From positions 357,679 through 421,678 of the forward strand of contig JAEPNP010000005.1 of the NCBI GenBank assembly GCA_017643395.1: a DNA stretch of 64,000 nt. The letters are read 5' to 3'. Within the stretch, counting starts at the first letter, position 1. Every line of letters starts with the position of its first letter. The notes under the pieces were generated by a model. The model did no database searches and was not told the origin of the DNA. It was given only the letters and a program-made list of their open reading frames with translations. The DNA is from Rhodothermales bacterium. GTDB taxonomy: Bacteria > Bacteroidota > Rhodothermia > Rhodothermales > UBA10348. Below, piece by piece: positions 17,813 to 26,553 of the stretch. The position numbers and the translations under genes are program-made.

Positions 17813-19096
17813 CTAGGCCTGTTGCGTTATGATGATGTGTGTCGGAACCGTGTTGGTCTGGCCCAGCTTGCGGATTCGCTGGACGTCCTGCTCTTTCAGC
17901 AGGTGGCCCTCAGGAGCGACCACCTTGCCATCGAGGCTTCGGAAGGTTCGTGCGATTTCCATTCCGGGCTGAAGGTTGAGAATGTCGACGCTGGTCAGGC
18001 CCGGCGAGGGTACCCAGGCGTCTTTGCTCACCTCCTCAATCAGGACAGCGACGACGAGAGGGTCAAAATCCCTTGAGGTCAGCTTGCGGACCTCCTCCAT
18101 GGCCTTCTCCTTGGAGGCCGTATTGTGATGACCCGCGCCATACAAGGCATGGTCAAATGCGTTCGATACGGCGATAATTCGGGCCCCAAGCGGGATTTCT
18201 TCGCCTGACAGCGCACCTGGATAGCCTCGTCCATCGAATCGTTCGTGATGCGCAGCAACGCACTGCGCTACGTATTCCAGGCCGGGCACGGAGGCAACGA
18301 GTTCCGCACCCACCTGAGCATGTGCGAACGCAAGCTCTGGATCCAGACTCCGGCTTCGGCCCGTCTTGAGCTTCCCGATGTCGTGCAGCAGCGCCGCGTG
18401 GCAGGCAGCCCGCGCTTCCGCCTTGACCAGGCTCATGCGCTCGACCATGGCCTTGACCAGGTCGTGCACCCGTTTGCAGTGTTCTCCCAGAACGGGGTCT
18501 GCCCAATCCATCATGGCGACCATGGCGGCGGCTGACTGAGCGGCCGCCTCCCGAATCGTGCGCTGCGCCTCGGTCAGCTCCATGTTTGACTTCTGGACCT
18601 TGGCGCTCAGCTTCCGATTGTATTCGGCGAACCGGAAGTTCTGGGCCTCGGTCTTTTCCCGAGCCTCCCGCTGCATCGCGAGTTCGCGCCGCTTGTTGAG
18701 GGCTGCCTCGATGGCCTCTTTCAGCTCTGAGTCTCCCCAGGGCTTCTGGAGGTATTTGAAGATGCCGGACTTGTTGATGGCCGAGGCCACATCCTCCGGG
18801 TCTGCCTGCCCGGTCAAGAGAATGCGCATCGCGTCAGGAGCGCGCATTTTAGCCTCAGCCAGAAACTCATGCCCCGGTATGCCGGGCATTCGCTCGTCAG
18901 AAATGATGACCTCGAAAGTCTGGTCCTCGAGCAACTCCAGCGCCTGCTCCGGAGTGTCGATGATGGTCACATCGTACAGCTTCCGGAGCTGGCGCCTGAT
19001 CGCCGACAGGATATGGGGTTCATCGTCCACGCAAAGCACACGTGGACGTGCCTCCCGCTCGAGCTTTGGGGAGCCTGATGTTGGAGCGCCGTTCAT
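17813..19096 (-). CDS. Response regulator with HD-GYP domain, probable cyclic-di-GMP phosphodiesterase
   Basis: A 427-residue regulator. A receiver domain occupies residues about 17-135 (VLCVDDE, phospho-Asp in IISDERMPG, Lys in YLQKPWG). A coiled coil follows (about 140-205), then an HD-GYP domain with HDIGK near 238 and HHERFDGRGYP near 283. These hold all signature residues for hydrolysis of cyclic-di-GMP. A C-terminal module of about 60 residues (HLLKEQDVQRIRKLG) is common in such regulators. The ATG at 19096 starts just before the receiver. The frame continues upstream with other ATGs (notably 19213) into an AT-rich region, so a longer N-terminus is possible but not domain-supported. First gene of the regulator-kinase run; divergent from a NarL-type regulator. 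Confidence 0.92.
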   Translation of the reverse strand: MNGAPTSGSPKLEREARPRVLCVDDEPHILSAIRRQLRKLYDVTIIDTPEQALELLEDQTFEVIISDERMPGIPGHEFLAEAKMRAPDAMRILLTGQADPEDVASAINKSGIFKYLQKPWGDSELKEAIEAALNKRRELAMQREAREKTEAQNFRFAEYNRKLSAKVQKSNMELTEAQRTIREAAAQSAAAMVAMMDWADPVLGEHCKRVHDLVKAMVERMSLVKAEARAACHAALLHDIGKLKTGRSRSLDPELAFAHAQVGAELVASVPGLEYVAQCVAAHHERFDGRGYPGALSGEEIPLGARIIAVSNAFDHALYGAGHHNTASKEKAMEEVRKLTSRDFDPLVVAVLIEEVSKDAWVPSPGLTSVDILNLQPGMEIARTFRSLDGKVVAPEGHLLKEQDVQRIRKLGQTNTVPTHIIITQQA

Positions 19097-19440
19097 AAGA
19101 CTGAAGGCGATTTGGGGGGGGGTTGACTCCTGCTGGTATCGAACGGTGTGTGCCAGCCCAAATAGGTAGCGATACGTATTTGCATCTACAGTTTTTAGGT
19201 ACTCAATCGCCATATGCCTACAGATTTTATGTAGTTCGACCAAGTGTTTTCTGACGCCCGGCCAGTTTTTTACGTAGGAATACCCATGTCGACCGGCAGC
19301 GACCCGGGTATCCTGGCGAGAGATAGCCATCCCTGATTTGTCTCCCCCATACCTGGACCGCTTTCCCTCTGGCGGTCGACACGTCATCGAGCAGGCACGG
19401 TGTCGTCTGAGGCCTAACCAGTCAAGGCCTCCCCTACAGC
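19097..19440. other. 344-base divergent promoter region, locally AT-rich
   Basis: This lies between the HD-GYP regulator (minus) and the NarL-type regulator (plus). Bases about 19160-19290 are clearly poorer in G+C than the surroundings. They contain a 17-base inverted repeat (19218-19234), the palindrome CATATG and several short T runs. The minus-strand frame remains open through much of it, so part could encode an N-terminal extension of the HD-GYP protein. Otherwise it should carry both divergent promoters. No exact promoter can be fixed by eye. Confidence 0.6.
19218..19234. promoter_or_regulatory. Inverted repeat (5-7-5), possible operator
   Basis: CTACA and TGTAG flank a 7-base AT-rich centre (GATTTTA), in the divergent region between two response-regulator genes. 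The same 5-7-5 geometry with related sequence (ACCTA/TAGGT) occurs upstream of the MHYT kinase gene at 38747-38763. A short inverted repeat like this can occur by chance; position is the main argument. Confidence 0.3.
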
Positions 19441-20106
19441 ATGAGCTTCCGAGTCGTCGTCGCAGACGCGCACCCCGTGGTGCGCAGAGGGCTGCGTGCA
19501 ATGCTGGCGGATGCGCCGGCATTCGAAAAAGTTCTGGAATGCGCCTCCATTGAGGCGGTGCGAGAAGCCATTAAGGCCGAGGCGCCTGACGTGCTCATTC
19601 TCGACCCTTCGCTTGGTGGTGGAGCCGGTCTGGAGCTTATCGCGGAGATCAAGTCCAGCTCGGATACCCGGGTGCTTGTGATTTCCACATTTGAGGAGCG
19701 GGTCTATGCCCTGCGCGTGCTGCGAGCAGGCGCGGCCGGGTTCTTGCCGAAGACCGCAACCCAGGATCGCATTGTTGAAGCGTGCGAGCGGGTTGCCAAA
19801 CGTAAACTCGCTTTTAGTGAAGCCGTGCTCTCCGCACTGGTCAACCAGTCGTCGACCATTGGCGGTGAGCCCGAGGAGATTCTCTCGAATCGGGAATTGG
19901 AGGTGTTCACACTCCTAGGTCGCGGGTTGTCACCCCAGGGGATCTCGGACTGCCTCAGTATCGCGCTGGCCACGGTCTACAAACACGTGGCGAACATCAA
20001 GGAAAAACTGGGCGTGCCGGCCGGAAGCGGACTTACACACTACGCTACCATGTGGATTCTTGAGGGCCGTGCGCGTCCCGGTTCGGGATCCGTAGCGGCG
20101 GCTTGA
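19441..20106 (+). CDS. NarL/FixJ-type response regulator (receiver plus LuxR HTH)
   Basis: A 221-residue transcription factor. The receiver (residues about 1-120) shows VVVADAHPVVRRGLRAML, the phospho-Asp in VLILDPSLGG, the switch Ser/Thr in VLVISTFEE and the Lys in GFLPKTA. A LuxR-type helix-turn-helix (about 155-210) shows LSNRELEVFTLLGRGLSPQGI and ATVYKHVANIKEKLGV. The final tail is Gly/Ser-rich. It is divergent from the HD-GYP operon and converges with the sensorless kinase gene 23 bases downstream. Either that kinase or the propeller kinase may phosphorylate it; sequence alone does not decide. Confidence 0.94.
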   Translation: MSFRVVVADAHPVVRRGLRAMLADAPAFEKVLECASIEAVREAIKAEAPDVLILDPSLGGGAGLELIAEIKSSSDTRVLVISTFEERVYALRVLRAGAAGFLPKTATQDRIVEACERVAKRKLAFSEAVLSALVNQSSTIGGEPEEILSNRELEVFTLLGRGLSPQGISDCLSIALATVYKHVANIKEKLGVPAGSGLTHYATMWILEGRARPGSGSVAAA

Positions 20107-20129
20107 GTGCGACCCGAGGCGGCCTCTGA

Positions 20130-20936
20130 CTAGACGCGTGCCGGAAGGCTGATCGTCACCTTGGTGCCCGCTCCCGGCGCAGTCCCGACATGCACGCTGC
20201 CCCCGAATTCCCGGACCGTTTCGCGGGCAACCGCGAGCCCAAGCCCCTTGCCCTCGGGTTCGTCGCGGGTCGTAAAGAACGGCTCGAACATGAGTGCCCG
20301 GGTGTCGGCATCCATGCCGACGCCATCATCCTTGATGCTCACGTTTACCGTCCCGGCTTCGGCCCACGTCCGCACTTCTACAGTGCCGTTCTCCGGGATT
20401 GCGTGAGCCGCATTCAGAAGAATGTTGACGAACACCTGGCTCAACCGAGTTGAATTGCCGGTAACGGGTGGCAACTCACCAAATACCTTGACCACGGTGC
20501 AGTGGTACTTCAGCTCGTTGTTGACGATGAGCAGCGCGCCGCCCACACACCTGTTTACATCCAACGCCTCCGTATCCGGCGAATCATTGCGGGCGAAGAC
20601 TTTCAGCGCAGAGACCAGCTCTGTGGCGCGATCGGCACCTGCCATGGTCTCTCGTAGCATGTCCTCTGAGTCCTCGATGATGAACTCCACGTCATGCTCT
20701 TCCCAGTCATGCTCGATGGCGTCGAAACCCGGTGGGGGAACTGCACCGTCACGCATCATCGCGTCACAGGCTGCCCGGTACCGTGAGACGAGGTCCGTCA
20801 GGGCCCCGGTGTATTCGGTGAGGGTTTCAATGTTGGCTCGGATGAACCCAAGAGGATTGTTGAGCTCGTGGGCTACGCCGGCCGCAAGCTTGCCAAGTGA
20901 AGCCATACGTCCGGGAGCAGCGTTGTGGGATTCCAT
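20130..20936 (-). CDS. Sensor histidine kinase lacking an input domain
   Basis: A 268-residue kinase core. The phosphoacceptor motif GVAHELNNPLGFI appears within the first 35 residues, preceded only by MESHNAAPGRMASLGKLAA. A helical linker follows, then the ATP-binding boxes NILLNAAHAIPENG, IKDDGVGMD, FEPFFTTRDEPEGKGLGLAVA and GAGTKVTISLPA. There is no membrane segment, PAS or other sensor module, so the signal must come from a partner or the gene has lost its 5' part. The 171 bases upstream show no in-frame sensor sequence. It converges with the NarL-type regulator gene. Soluble kinases of this sort often act within phosphorelays. Confidence 0.88.
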   Translation of the reverse strand: MESHNAAPGRMASLGKLAAGVAHELNNPLGFIRANIETLTEYTGALTDLVSRYRAACDAMMRDGAVPPPGFDAIEHDWEEHDVEFIIEDSEDMLRETMAGADRATELVSALKVFARNDSPDTEALDVNRCVGGALLIVNNELKYHCTVVKVFGELPPVTGNSTRLSQVFVNILLNAAHAIPENGTVEVRTWAEAGTVNVSIKDDGVGMDADTRALMFEPFFTTRDEPEGKGLGLAVARETVREFGGSVHVGTAPGAGTKVTISLPARV

Positions 20937-21052
20937 GGTCGTGGTAGGGGATGCCAGGGGGACCGTTGACCTCGACGGTCGTGGTGGTGGGTTCCCCGTG
21001 GTATCGCGCCACCGAGCGTGTACTAAAGCCTGTTTTGCGTTCCAGACGTCAC

Positions 21053-21085
21053 AAAAAAGGGCCGCAACACGTAGTGCTGCGACCC
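21053..21085 (-). terminator. Intrinsic terminator of the SnoaL-like gene
   Basis: Read on the minus strand, a GGGTCGCA...TGCGGCCC hairpin with an inner CAC/GTG-type stem is followed directly by six T. It lies about 23 bases after the stop codon of the gene at 21108-21470, as expected for a rho-independent terminator. It would also insulate that gene from the downstream kinase gene. Confidence 0.8.
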
Positions 21086-21107
21086 TTCGGGCAAAATCGG
21101 GACGGCG

Positions 21108-21470
21108 TTACCCCGGCATGTTATAGAAGAACCTCTCTTCGACGATTTTGCCGTCCTTCCAGGTCTGTACGGCGACCTCTTCAAACAGCATCCGGCCTCC
21201 CTGCTTGAAAGTCACGTCCGTTTGTGACTGAATGAACGCGCTTCCCGTCTCCTCATTGACGCCCCATGCCGGATGGGCGCCCCCATGGATTTCTTCGACG
21301 GTGGACATCCAGTCCGCTATGCGTTGCCGCTGGTTATCCTTCCCATGGAAGGTATCTCCGTTGGCTTCGGTGATCTTGATGTCGTCCGCGTAGTACTGCT
21401 CGAATGCGTCCATCATCTGGCCGCTGTCACACTTGTTGACGAAATCCTGGACGTTGTCTTTCAGGCTCAT
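21108..21470 (-). CDS. SnoaL-like / NTF2-fold protein
   Basis: A 120-residue cytoplasmic protein with the small NTF2/SnoaL fold: VQDFVNKCDSGQMMDAFEQYY, DDIKITEANGDTFHGKD, a late TWKDGKIVEERFFYN. Members include polyketide cyclases, isomerases and proteins of unknown function; no catalytic set is evident. An upstream frame extension to 21635 was rejected because the MSLKDN start at 21470 fits the domain's first helix. It stands alone, with a strong terminator after it and a 255-base divergent gap before it, so it appears to be an independently controlled single gene. Confidence 0.8.
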   Translation of the reverse strand: MSLKDNVQDFVNKCDSGQMMDAFEQYYADDIKITEANGDTFHGKDNQRQRIADWMSTVEEIHGGAHPAWGVNEETGSAFIQSQTDVTFKQGGRMLFEEVAVQTWKDGKIVEERFFYNMPG

Positions 21471-21725
21471 TGTGCTTTCGGGTATGGTGGGTAATGGCAT
21501 CTCCGCGCGCCTCCGATGCCGCGACCACTGTACAAATGCCCCGGTATAGGTGCAATATATGTGCGCGGTTATTTCTGCGTGCCCTTTCCGGCCGCCAGGG
21601 TTGCCGGACGGAGCCACAACCCCTGCACCAGCCACAAAACTTTTAATGATTTAAGATTTTTTGCTCCGTCACCGTAACCGGCACTTCCGCAGACCGTAGC
21701 GCCCGCAAGCCCAACGCCTCGTGCC

Positions 21726-23198
21726 ATGCGCCCCCTTTTGATTCTGCTTGCCCTGCTGTCAGTGTCCTGCCGCCAGGCTCACCATCCTCAACAGGCGGCA
21801 ATTGACCGCGTGGTGCGCGCCGCGTTCGCGACTGGCGGATCTGCAGGTCTTGGAGTTTCCATCGTACAGGGGGACGAGGTGATCTACGAAGCCCACCTGG
21901 GGCTTGCCGACGCATCGTCCGCGATTCCAGTGACTGAACAGACGCTGTGGTACATCTCCTCCACCTCCAAGTCCCTGACCGGGTTTGGGCTTGCGCTGCT
22001 GGTGGAGGACGGCCTCGTCGATGCAGAATCGCCCATTTCGGACTACTTGCCCGACGCTGAGTGGCCCTCGGGCTACGACGCGGCAGGGAGTACGGTCGCC
22101 GACTTCCTCGCCCACACACACGGCCTCGGAAACGGACCGCTGGTGCTATCGGCGGCATTTACGGGCGAATTTCCAGAGTCCGATTTTCCGCGATTGCTGC
22201 AGTACAACACCCCGAGGGAGGATCGCTCGCTGGCGTACAGCAACCTTGGCTACAATGTCGCGAGCATGGTCATTGAGCGGGTCACGGGCCTGTCCTGGAA
22301 GTCCTTCCTTGACGAGCGCGTGCTGAGCCCCGTCGGTATGCGTGACACGCATGCCCGCACATCGGGCATCAATCGAGATCGCATCGCAAAGCCCCATCGA
22401 GTCCTGGTGGACGGATCCCTGGCTACGATGCCCTTCGTCAAGACGGACAGAACCATGAACGCCGCGGGCGGCACGTTGTCCACCATTGGCGATTTGACCC
22501 GCTGGGTGCGCGTCCAGATGAATGGTGGCATGCTGAATGGCGACCGGGTGTTTCCTGCCGATGTCGTCGCGAACGCCCATCGCATTCTCCGCCCCCAGGA
22601 CCGCCAGTTCGCCTTCTTCCAGCGCGACGGCTGGGGCATGGGCTTCGACATCGGCAGCTACCGGGAACAGCATATGGTGAGTCGCTTCGGCGGCTATCAG
22701 GGGACCCGGTCTCACATTTCGTTCCTGCCCGAGGCGGGCATCGGCGTGGTGGCCCAGGTCAACGGACCCGCCGGTTCGGCCATCACAGACATTGTTGCCG
22801 CCTACGCATTCGATGTGCTGCAGGGCCGTGCCGACGCCGATTCGCTGGCAGATGCGCGCATCGCGGAACTCGCCGCCCAAACGGCTGAGCTTCCCGATCG
22901 CGTGCGGCAGTTTGAGCAGATCCAGGAGCAGCGCGACCAGCCACTACCGCACCCCTTGACCGCGTACGCGGGCAGTTATCAGGACCCCGCACTCGGTGTG
23001 GTGGACGTAGAGACGCGCGGGGACACCTTGTACATGCACTGGGGCGTGCTCTCCGGCCCGATGACCGTCTTCGACGCCACTACCAACGCGATGCGCCATG
23101 AATTGCTCGGGGGTGGATCGGTGGCTCGATTCGTGTTCGATGGACAGGACACAGCCACGGCCATCGAGATGTTCGACCGCAGGCTAACCCGGAGGTAG
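21726..23198 (+). CDS. Exported serine hydrolase, class C beta-lactamase/PBP4-like family
   Basis: A 490-residue lipoprotein (lipobox LLSVSC near residue 16) with the DD-peptidase/beta-lactamase fold. The nucleophile motif SxxK is seen as STSK in YISSTSKSLTG (about residue 80). The YxN motif is seen as YSNLGYN (about residue 170). A C-terminal beta domain (about residues 390-490, beginning LTAYAGSYQDPALG) resembles the lipocalin-like domain that follows many of these enzymes. Such proteins act as D-amino-acid peptidases, esterases or aminohydrolases; beta-lactam resistance should not be assumed. A 255-base AT-containing gap upstream probably holds its promoter. Confidence 0.88.
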   Translation: MRPLLILLALLSVSCRQAHHPQQAAIDRVVRAAFATGGSAGLGVSIVQGDEVIYEAHLGLADASSAIPVTEQTLWYISSTSKSLTGFGLALLVEDGLVDAESPISDYLPDAEWPSGYDAAGSTVADFLAHTHGLGNGPLVLSAAFTGEFPESDFPRLLQYNTPREDRSLAYSNLGYNVASMVIERVTGLSWKSFLDERVLSPVGMRDTHARTSGINRDRIAKPHRVLVDGSLATMPFVKTDRTMNAAGGTLSTIGDLTRWVRVQMNGGMLNGDRVFPADVVANAHRILRPQDRQFAFFQRDGWGMGFDIGSYREQHMVSRFGGYQGTRSHISFLPEAGIGVVAQVNGPAGSAITDIVAAYAFDVLQGRADADSLADARIAELAAQTAELPDRVRQFEQIQEQRDQPLPHPLTAYAGSYQDPALGVVDVETRGDTLYMHWGVLSGPMTVFDATTNAMRHELLGGGSVARFVFDGQDTATAIEMFDRRLTRR

Positions 23199-23252
23199 CC
23201 CAGGTGCATTCCGGCGCGAGCGTGGGGATATTGACTCCCCACTCACCCCTGA

Positions 23253-26039
23253 ATGCGCATGCGCACGCTTCTTCTGGCCGCCCTCGTCGCGGCCACCGTC
23301 CCGCTCGACCTGATCGCCCAGCAGACCATGGACGAGGAGTACGCGGCGAAAATCGCCGAATACACGACCGACAAGCGGTTTCTCAACCACTGGGTCGACC
23401 ACCTTCCCGTGTCCGATGCGGTGCCGAGTCCGCTGGAACACTTCGGCACCATCGTCGGCGCGCCCGGCATTCTGCACTACACCGATGAGATCTATGGCTA
23501 TCTGCGGGCCGTAGCCGACGCCTCACCACGGGTCTCGGTTCGAACCATCGGTACCAGTGAGGAAGGGCGTGAAATGGTTGAGGTGATCGTAACCAGCGAG
23601 GCAAACATGGCCGACCTGGAGCAGAATCGCCTCAACCTGAACCGGCTTGCGGATCCACGCGGTGTCTCGGAGGAGGAAGCGGCCGAACTGATTGCCTCCA
23701 CCCGGCCCATCTACTACATCACGGCCGGGCTGCATTCACCCGAGACTGGCAGCCCGGAGATGGTGATGGAGCTCACCTACAGGATGGCTGTGAGCGCATC
23801 GCCCATGATCCAGGCGATTCGGGACAACGTGATTCTCATTTTCACTCCCGCCGCCGAACCAGACGGGCGAGACCGCATCGTCGACATTTACCGCTACCGC
23901 GCCGACCATGAGGGTGTGGGTCCGAGCCTGACCTATTGGGGTGCCTACGCCGCGCACGACAACAACCGTGACGGGTACGGTATGGCACTGAACCTGACCC
24001 GCAACATTCTGGGCAGCTTCAACCATTGGAAGCCGCAGCTCATGCATGATCTGCACGAGTCGGTGCCCTACCTCTACACATCGACCGGGCTCGGGCCGTA
24101 CAACGAGTGGATTGACCCGATCACGGTGGACGAGTGGCACAACCTGGCGTACGAGGAAGTCTCCGAGCTGACTCGGCGGGGCATGCCCGGCGTGTGGACA
24201 CACGCGTTCTACAACGGCTGGGCGGCCAACTATCTCATCTGGATGGCCAACACCCGAAATTCAGCCGGCAAGTTCTACGAGACCTTTGGCAACTCCATTC
24301 CCGAGACGGTCGAGCGGGAGTTGTCGTCGCGGTCCACCAGTCGCCAGTGGTACAGACCGAATCCACCACTGGAGAAGGTGATGTGGAGCCTGCGCAACAA
24401 TACCAACTACATGCAATCGGGCGTTCTGGCTGCACTTCGATACATGGCGGACAACTCCACGGAGTTCGTCGAGAACTTCTGGATCAAGTCCAACAATTCG
24501 CTCGAGCGTGGTCGCACAGAACCCCCGTTTGCCTGGATCATCCCGCGTGACCAGGTACGCCGTGCCGGCGTGACCAACTTCGTGAATCTGCTGATGGATC
24601 AGGGTCTCGAGGTGCATCGCGCCGATGAGGATCTCAGCTGGAACGATGAGGGAGCTGCCTCGGCCGGCGACTACGTGGTGCGGTCCGATCAGCCCTACAA
24701 TACCCTGGCTCGCATCCTGCTGGAGGAACAGACCTTTCCTCGCGGTGCCAACGCGCCGTACGACGACACCGGGTGGACGCTGCCCCTGGCCCACAACGTG
24801 GACGTGCACCGAGTGAAGGACCAAGCCGTCCTTGATGCGCCGATGACGCTGCTCAGCGATCATGTGTCACACAGCGGCGGCATCGACGGTCGCGGGCGCT
24901 GGCTGGTTGTGAACCACACCACCGATGACAACATCGCCGTGCTTCGATTTGAACTGGGCGCCGACGTCGAGGTGCTCGCGGCAGAGCAAGCCTTCGAGCA
25001 CGGAGACCATCGGTTCAATGCAGGATCCTACATCATGCGCGGTCCGGTGGACGGCCTGGAGACCCTGGCCGATGGGCTTGGCGTAGAGGTTCGTGCCTTC
25101 AGGGACAGGCCGGACGTGCCCACCCACGTCGTGGAGGTGCCCCGGGTCGGATTGATCCATACCTGGACCTCCACGCCACAGGACGCGGGCTGGTGGCATT
25201 TTGCTTTCGACGAGATCGGCATTCCGTACGATTACCTCTCCGAACAGGACCTTGCCGGAGACCTTTCCGGCTACGACGTACTCATCCTTCCCCGGGCACG
25301 GTCTTCCAGTCAGGCTCTTGTGGCCGGCAACAGCCGGGTAGGGCCCGCCCTGCCCTGGATGCCTTCGGAGGACTACCCGCACATCGGCAAGATCGATCAG
25401 ACGGACGATCAGCGGCGCGGCATGGGCTATGACGGCCTGGGCAATCTGGCTTCGTGGATTCAGGACGGCGGCGTTTTTATCACCTCGGGCTCATCGTCCG
25501 CATTCCCGATTGACATGGGCATCACGCGACGGATTTCCATCCGGGATACCCGCAACCTGCAAGCCCGGGGCTCGCTGGTTCGCACCACCGTCGAGGATGC
25601 CGCAAGCCCTATCACCTACGGGTATACCGGAGACATCCCGATGTACTTCAGCGCGGGGCCTGTGTTCAGCGTAAACACCTCCATGGGCGATGCGCGCACG
25701 CCGGATTGGTACAAGGATGCCGCCTGGAGCGCCGAGGTGCCTCGCACGGTCGTCTCCTTTGCCAAGCGAGACCTGCGCATGTCGGGGATGTTGACCGGTG
25801 AGTCCGAACTGCAGGGCACCCCTGCGGTTGTGAACGTACCCGTCGGGCTGGGGCATGTCGTGCTGTTCGCCGGTCGCCCCGTGAGACGCTGGAATACCCA
25901 CGGAAACCACGCGCTGGTCTTCAATACCATCCTCCACTGGAACGACCTGCGCACAGGCTGGCCGGAGCGGCCGGGCGACGATGACGAGGAAGGCGAATCC
26001 GACGATGCCGGACTGTTGGAGTGGACCAAACACCACTGA
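23253..26039 (+). CDS. Large exported M14-family zinc carboxypeptidase
   Basis: A 928-residue secreted metallopeptidase. A signal peptide ends at about residue 23 (DLIAQ). The M14 catalytic domain (about residues 45-400) has the HxxE zinc pair in ITAGLHSPETGS, a central EPDGRDR segment typical of these exopeptidases, and a third His candidate in LMHDLHESVP. The region from about 520 onward contains a glutamine-amidotransferase-like or flavodoxin-like fold (YDVLILPRARS, WIQDGGVFITSGS). This arrangement is typical of the long M14 proteins of Bacteroidota and Gemmatimonadota. It begins 54 bases after the serine hydrolase gene in the same direction; together they suggest use of peptides from outside the cell. 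The acidic C-terminus has no recognisable T9SS signal. Confidence 0.9.
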   Translation: MRMRTLLLAALVAATVPLDLIAQQTMDEEYAAKIAEYTTDKRFLNHWVDHLPVSDAVPSPLEHFGTIVGAPGILHYTDEIYGYLRAVADASPRVSVRTIGTSEEGREMVEVIVTSEANMADLEQNRLNLNRLADPRGVSEEEAAELIASTRPIYYITAGLHSPETGSPEMVMELTYRMAVSASPMIQAIRDNVILIFTPAAEPDGRDRIVDIYRYRADHEGVGPSLTYWGAYAAHDNNRDGYGMALNLTRNILGSFNHWKPQLMHDLHESVPYLYTSTGLGPYNEWIDPITVDEWHNLAYEEVSELTRRGMPGVWTHAFYNGWAANYLIWMANTRNSAGKFYETFGNSIPETVERELSSRSTSRQWYRPNPPLEKVMWSLRNNTNYMQSGVLAALRYMADNSTEFVENFWIKSNNSLERGRTEPPFAWIIPRDQVRRAGVTNFVNLLMDQGLEVHRADEDLSWNDEGAASAGDYVVRSDQPYNTLARILLEEQTFPRGANAPYDDTGWTLPLAHNVDVHRVKDQAVLDAPMTLLSDHVSHSGGIDGRGRWLVVNHTTDDNIAVLRFELGADVEVLAAEQAFEHGDHRFNAGSYIMRGPVDGLETLADGLGVEVRAFRDRPDVPTHVVEVPRVGLIHTWTSTPQDAGWWHFAFDEIGIPYDYLSEQDLAGDLSGYDVLILPRARSSSQALVAGNSRVGPALPWMPSEDYPHIGKIDQTDDQRRGMGYDGLGNLASWIQDGGVFITSGSSSAFPIDMGITRRISIRDTRNLQARGSLVRTTVEDAASPITYGYTGDIPMYFSAGPVFSVNTSMGDARTPDWYKDAAWSAEVPRTVVSFAKRDLRMSGMLTGESELQGTPAVVNVPVGLGHVVLFAGRPVRRWNTHGNHALVFNTILHWNDLRTGWPERPGDDDEEGESDDAGLLEWTKHH

Positions 26040-26043
26040 TCGC

Positions 26044-26553
26044 ATGAGTGAGCACGACGTCTGTCTGCGCTGCGCCGGGCGCATGGAGCTGGGCTTTACC
26101 CTGGACATCAACCAGGGCTCCAGGCGGGTGATGGGATGGCACCCGGGACACCCGCGCAAGTCCTTCTTCACCGGCGTGAAGAACCCGGGGGAGGAAATCC
26201 CGATTGGAGTGCTGCGGTGCGTCAACTGCGGGTATCTGGAGTTCTATGCTCGGCCTGAGTTTCGGGCGCTTAGCTCGGACGAGCTGGAGTTGACCGAAGC
26301 GCGGGCATCCGGCCGGGAGCTCCCGGTCACCTTCAGGGAGGCGTTCCTCACTGGAGGTGAGGCTTCGGCCTTCCATCCGACTGCCGAGGACGAGGGGGCC
26401 GACACCGATCAGTTCGACGCCACGGAGACCGGGAGCGCCGACCCCGAGCAGCTCGACGCCACGGAGTCCGAGCCCCAGGAGCGCCCCCGGCACGAGCGCT
26501 TCAACGCGCTGCCGAAGCCAAGGCCCGAGGACAAGAAGACCCGCGGATGGTGA
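26044..26553 (+). CDS. Zinc-ribbon protein (DUF6487-like) with acidic repeat tail
   Basis: A 169-residue protein. Residues 5-80 hold two Cys pairs (CLRC and CVNC, spaced about 55 residues) in an order like the DUF6487/PF20097 zinc ribbon. The rest is an acidic, low-complexity tail with a short internal repeat (FDATETGSADP, LDATESEPQ). The ATG at 26044 follows the M14 stop by 4 bases and overlaps the next gene by 7, so it is part of a transcription unit. Function unknown; a nucleic-acid or protein-binding role is only a guess. Confidence 0.72.
   Translation: MSEHDVCLRCAGRMELGFTLDINQGSRRVMGWHPGHPRKSFFTGVKNPGEEIPIGVLRCVNCGYLEFYARPEFRALSSDELELTEARASGRELPVTFREAFLTGGEASAFHPTAEDEGADTDQFDATETGSADPEQLDATESEPQERPRHERFNALPKPRPEDKKTRGW

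Noticed and set aside
21726..23198. Class C beta-lactamase as an antibiotic-resistance gene
   Set aside because: The motifs define the broad serine-hydrolase family; the lipoprotein signal and extra C-terminal domain fit peptidase or esterase relatives better.
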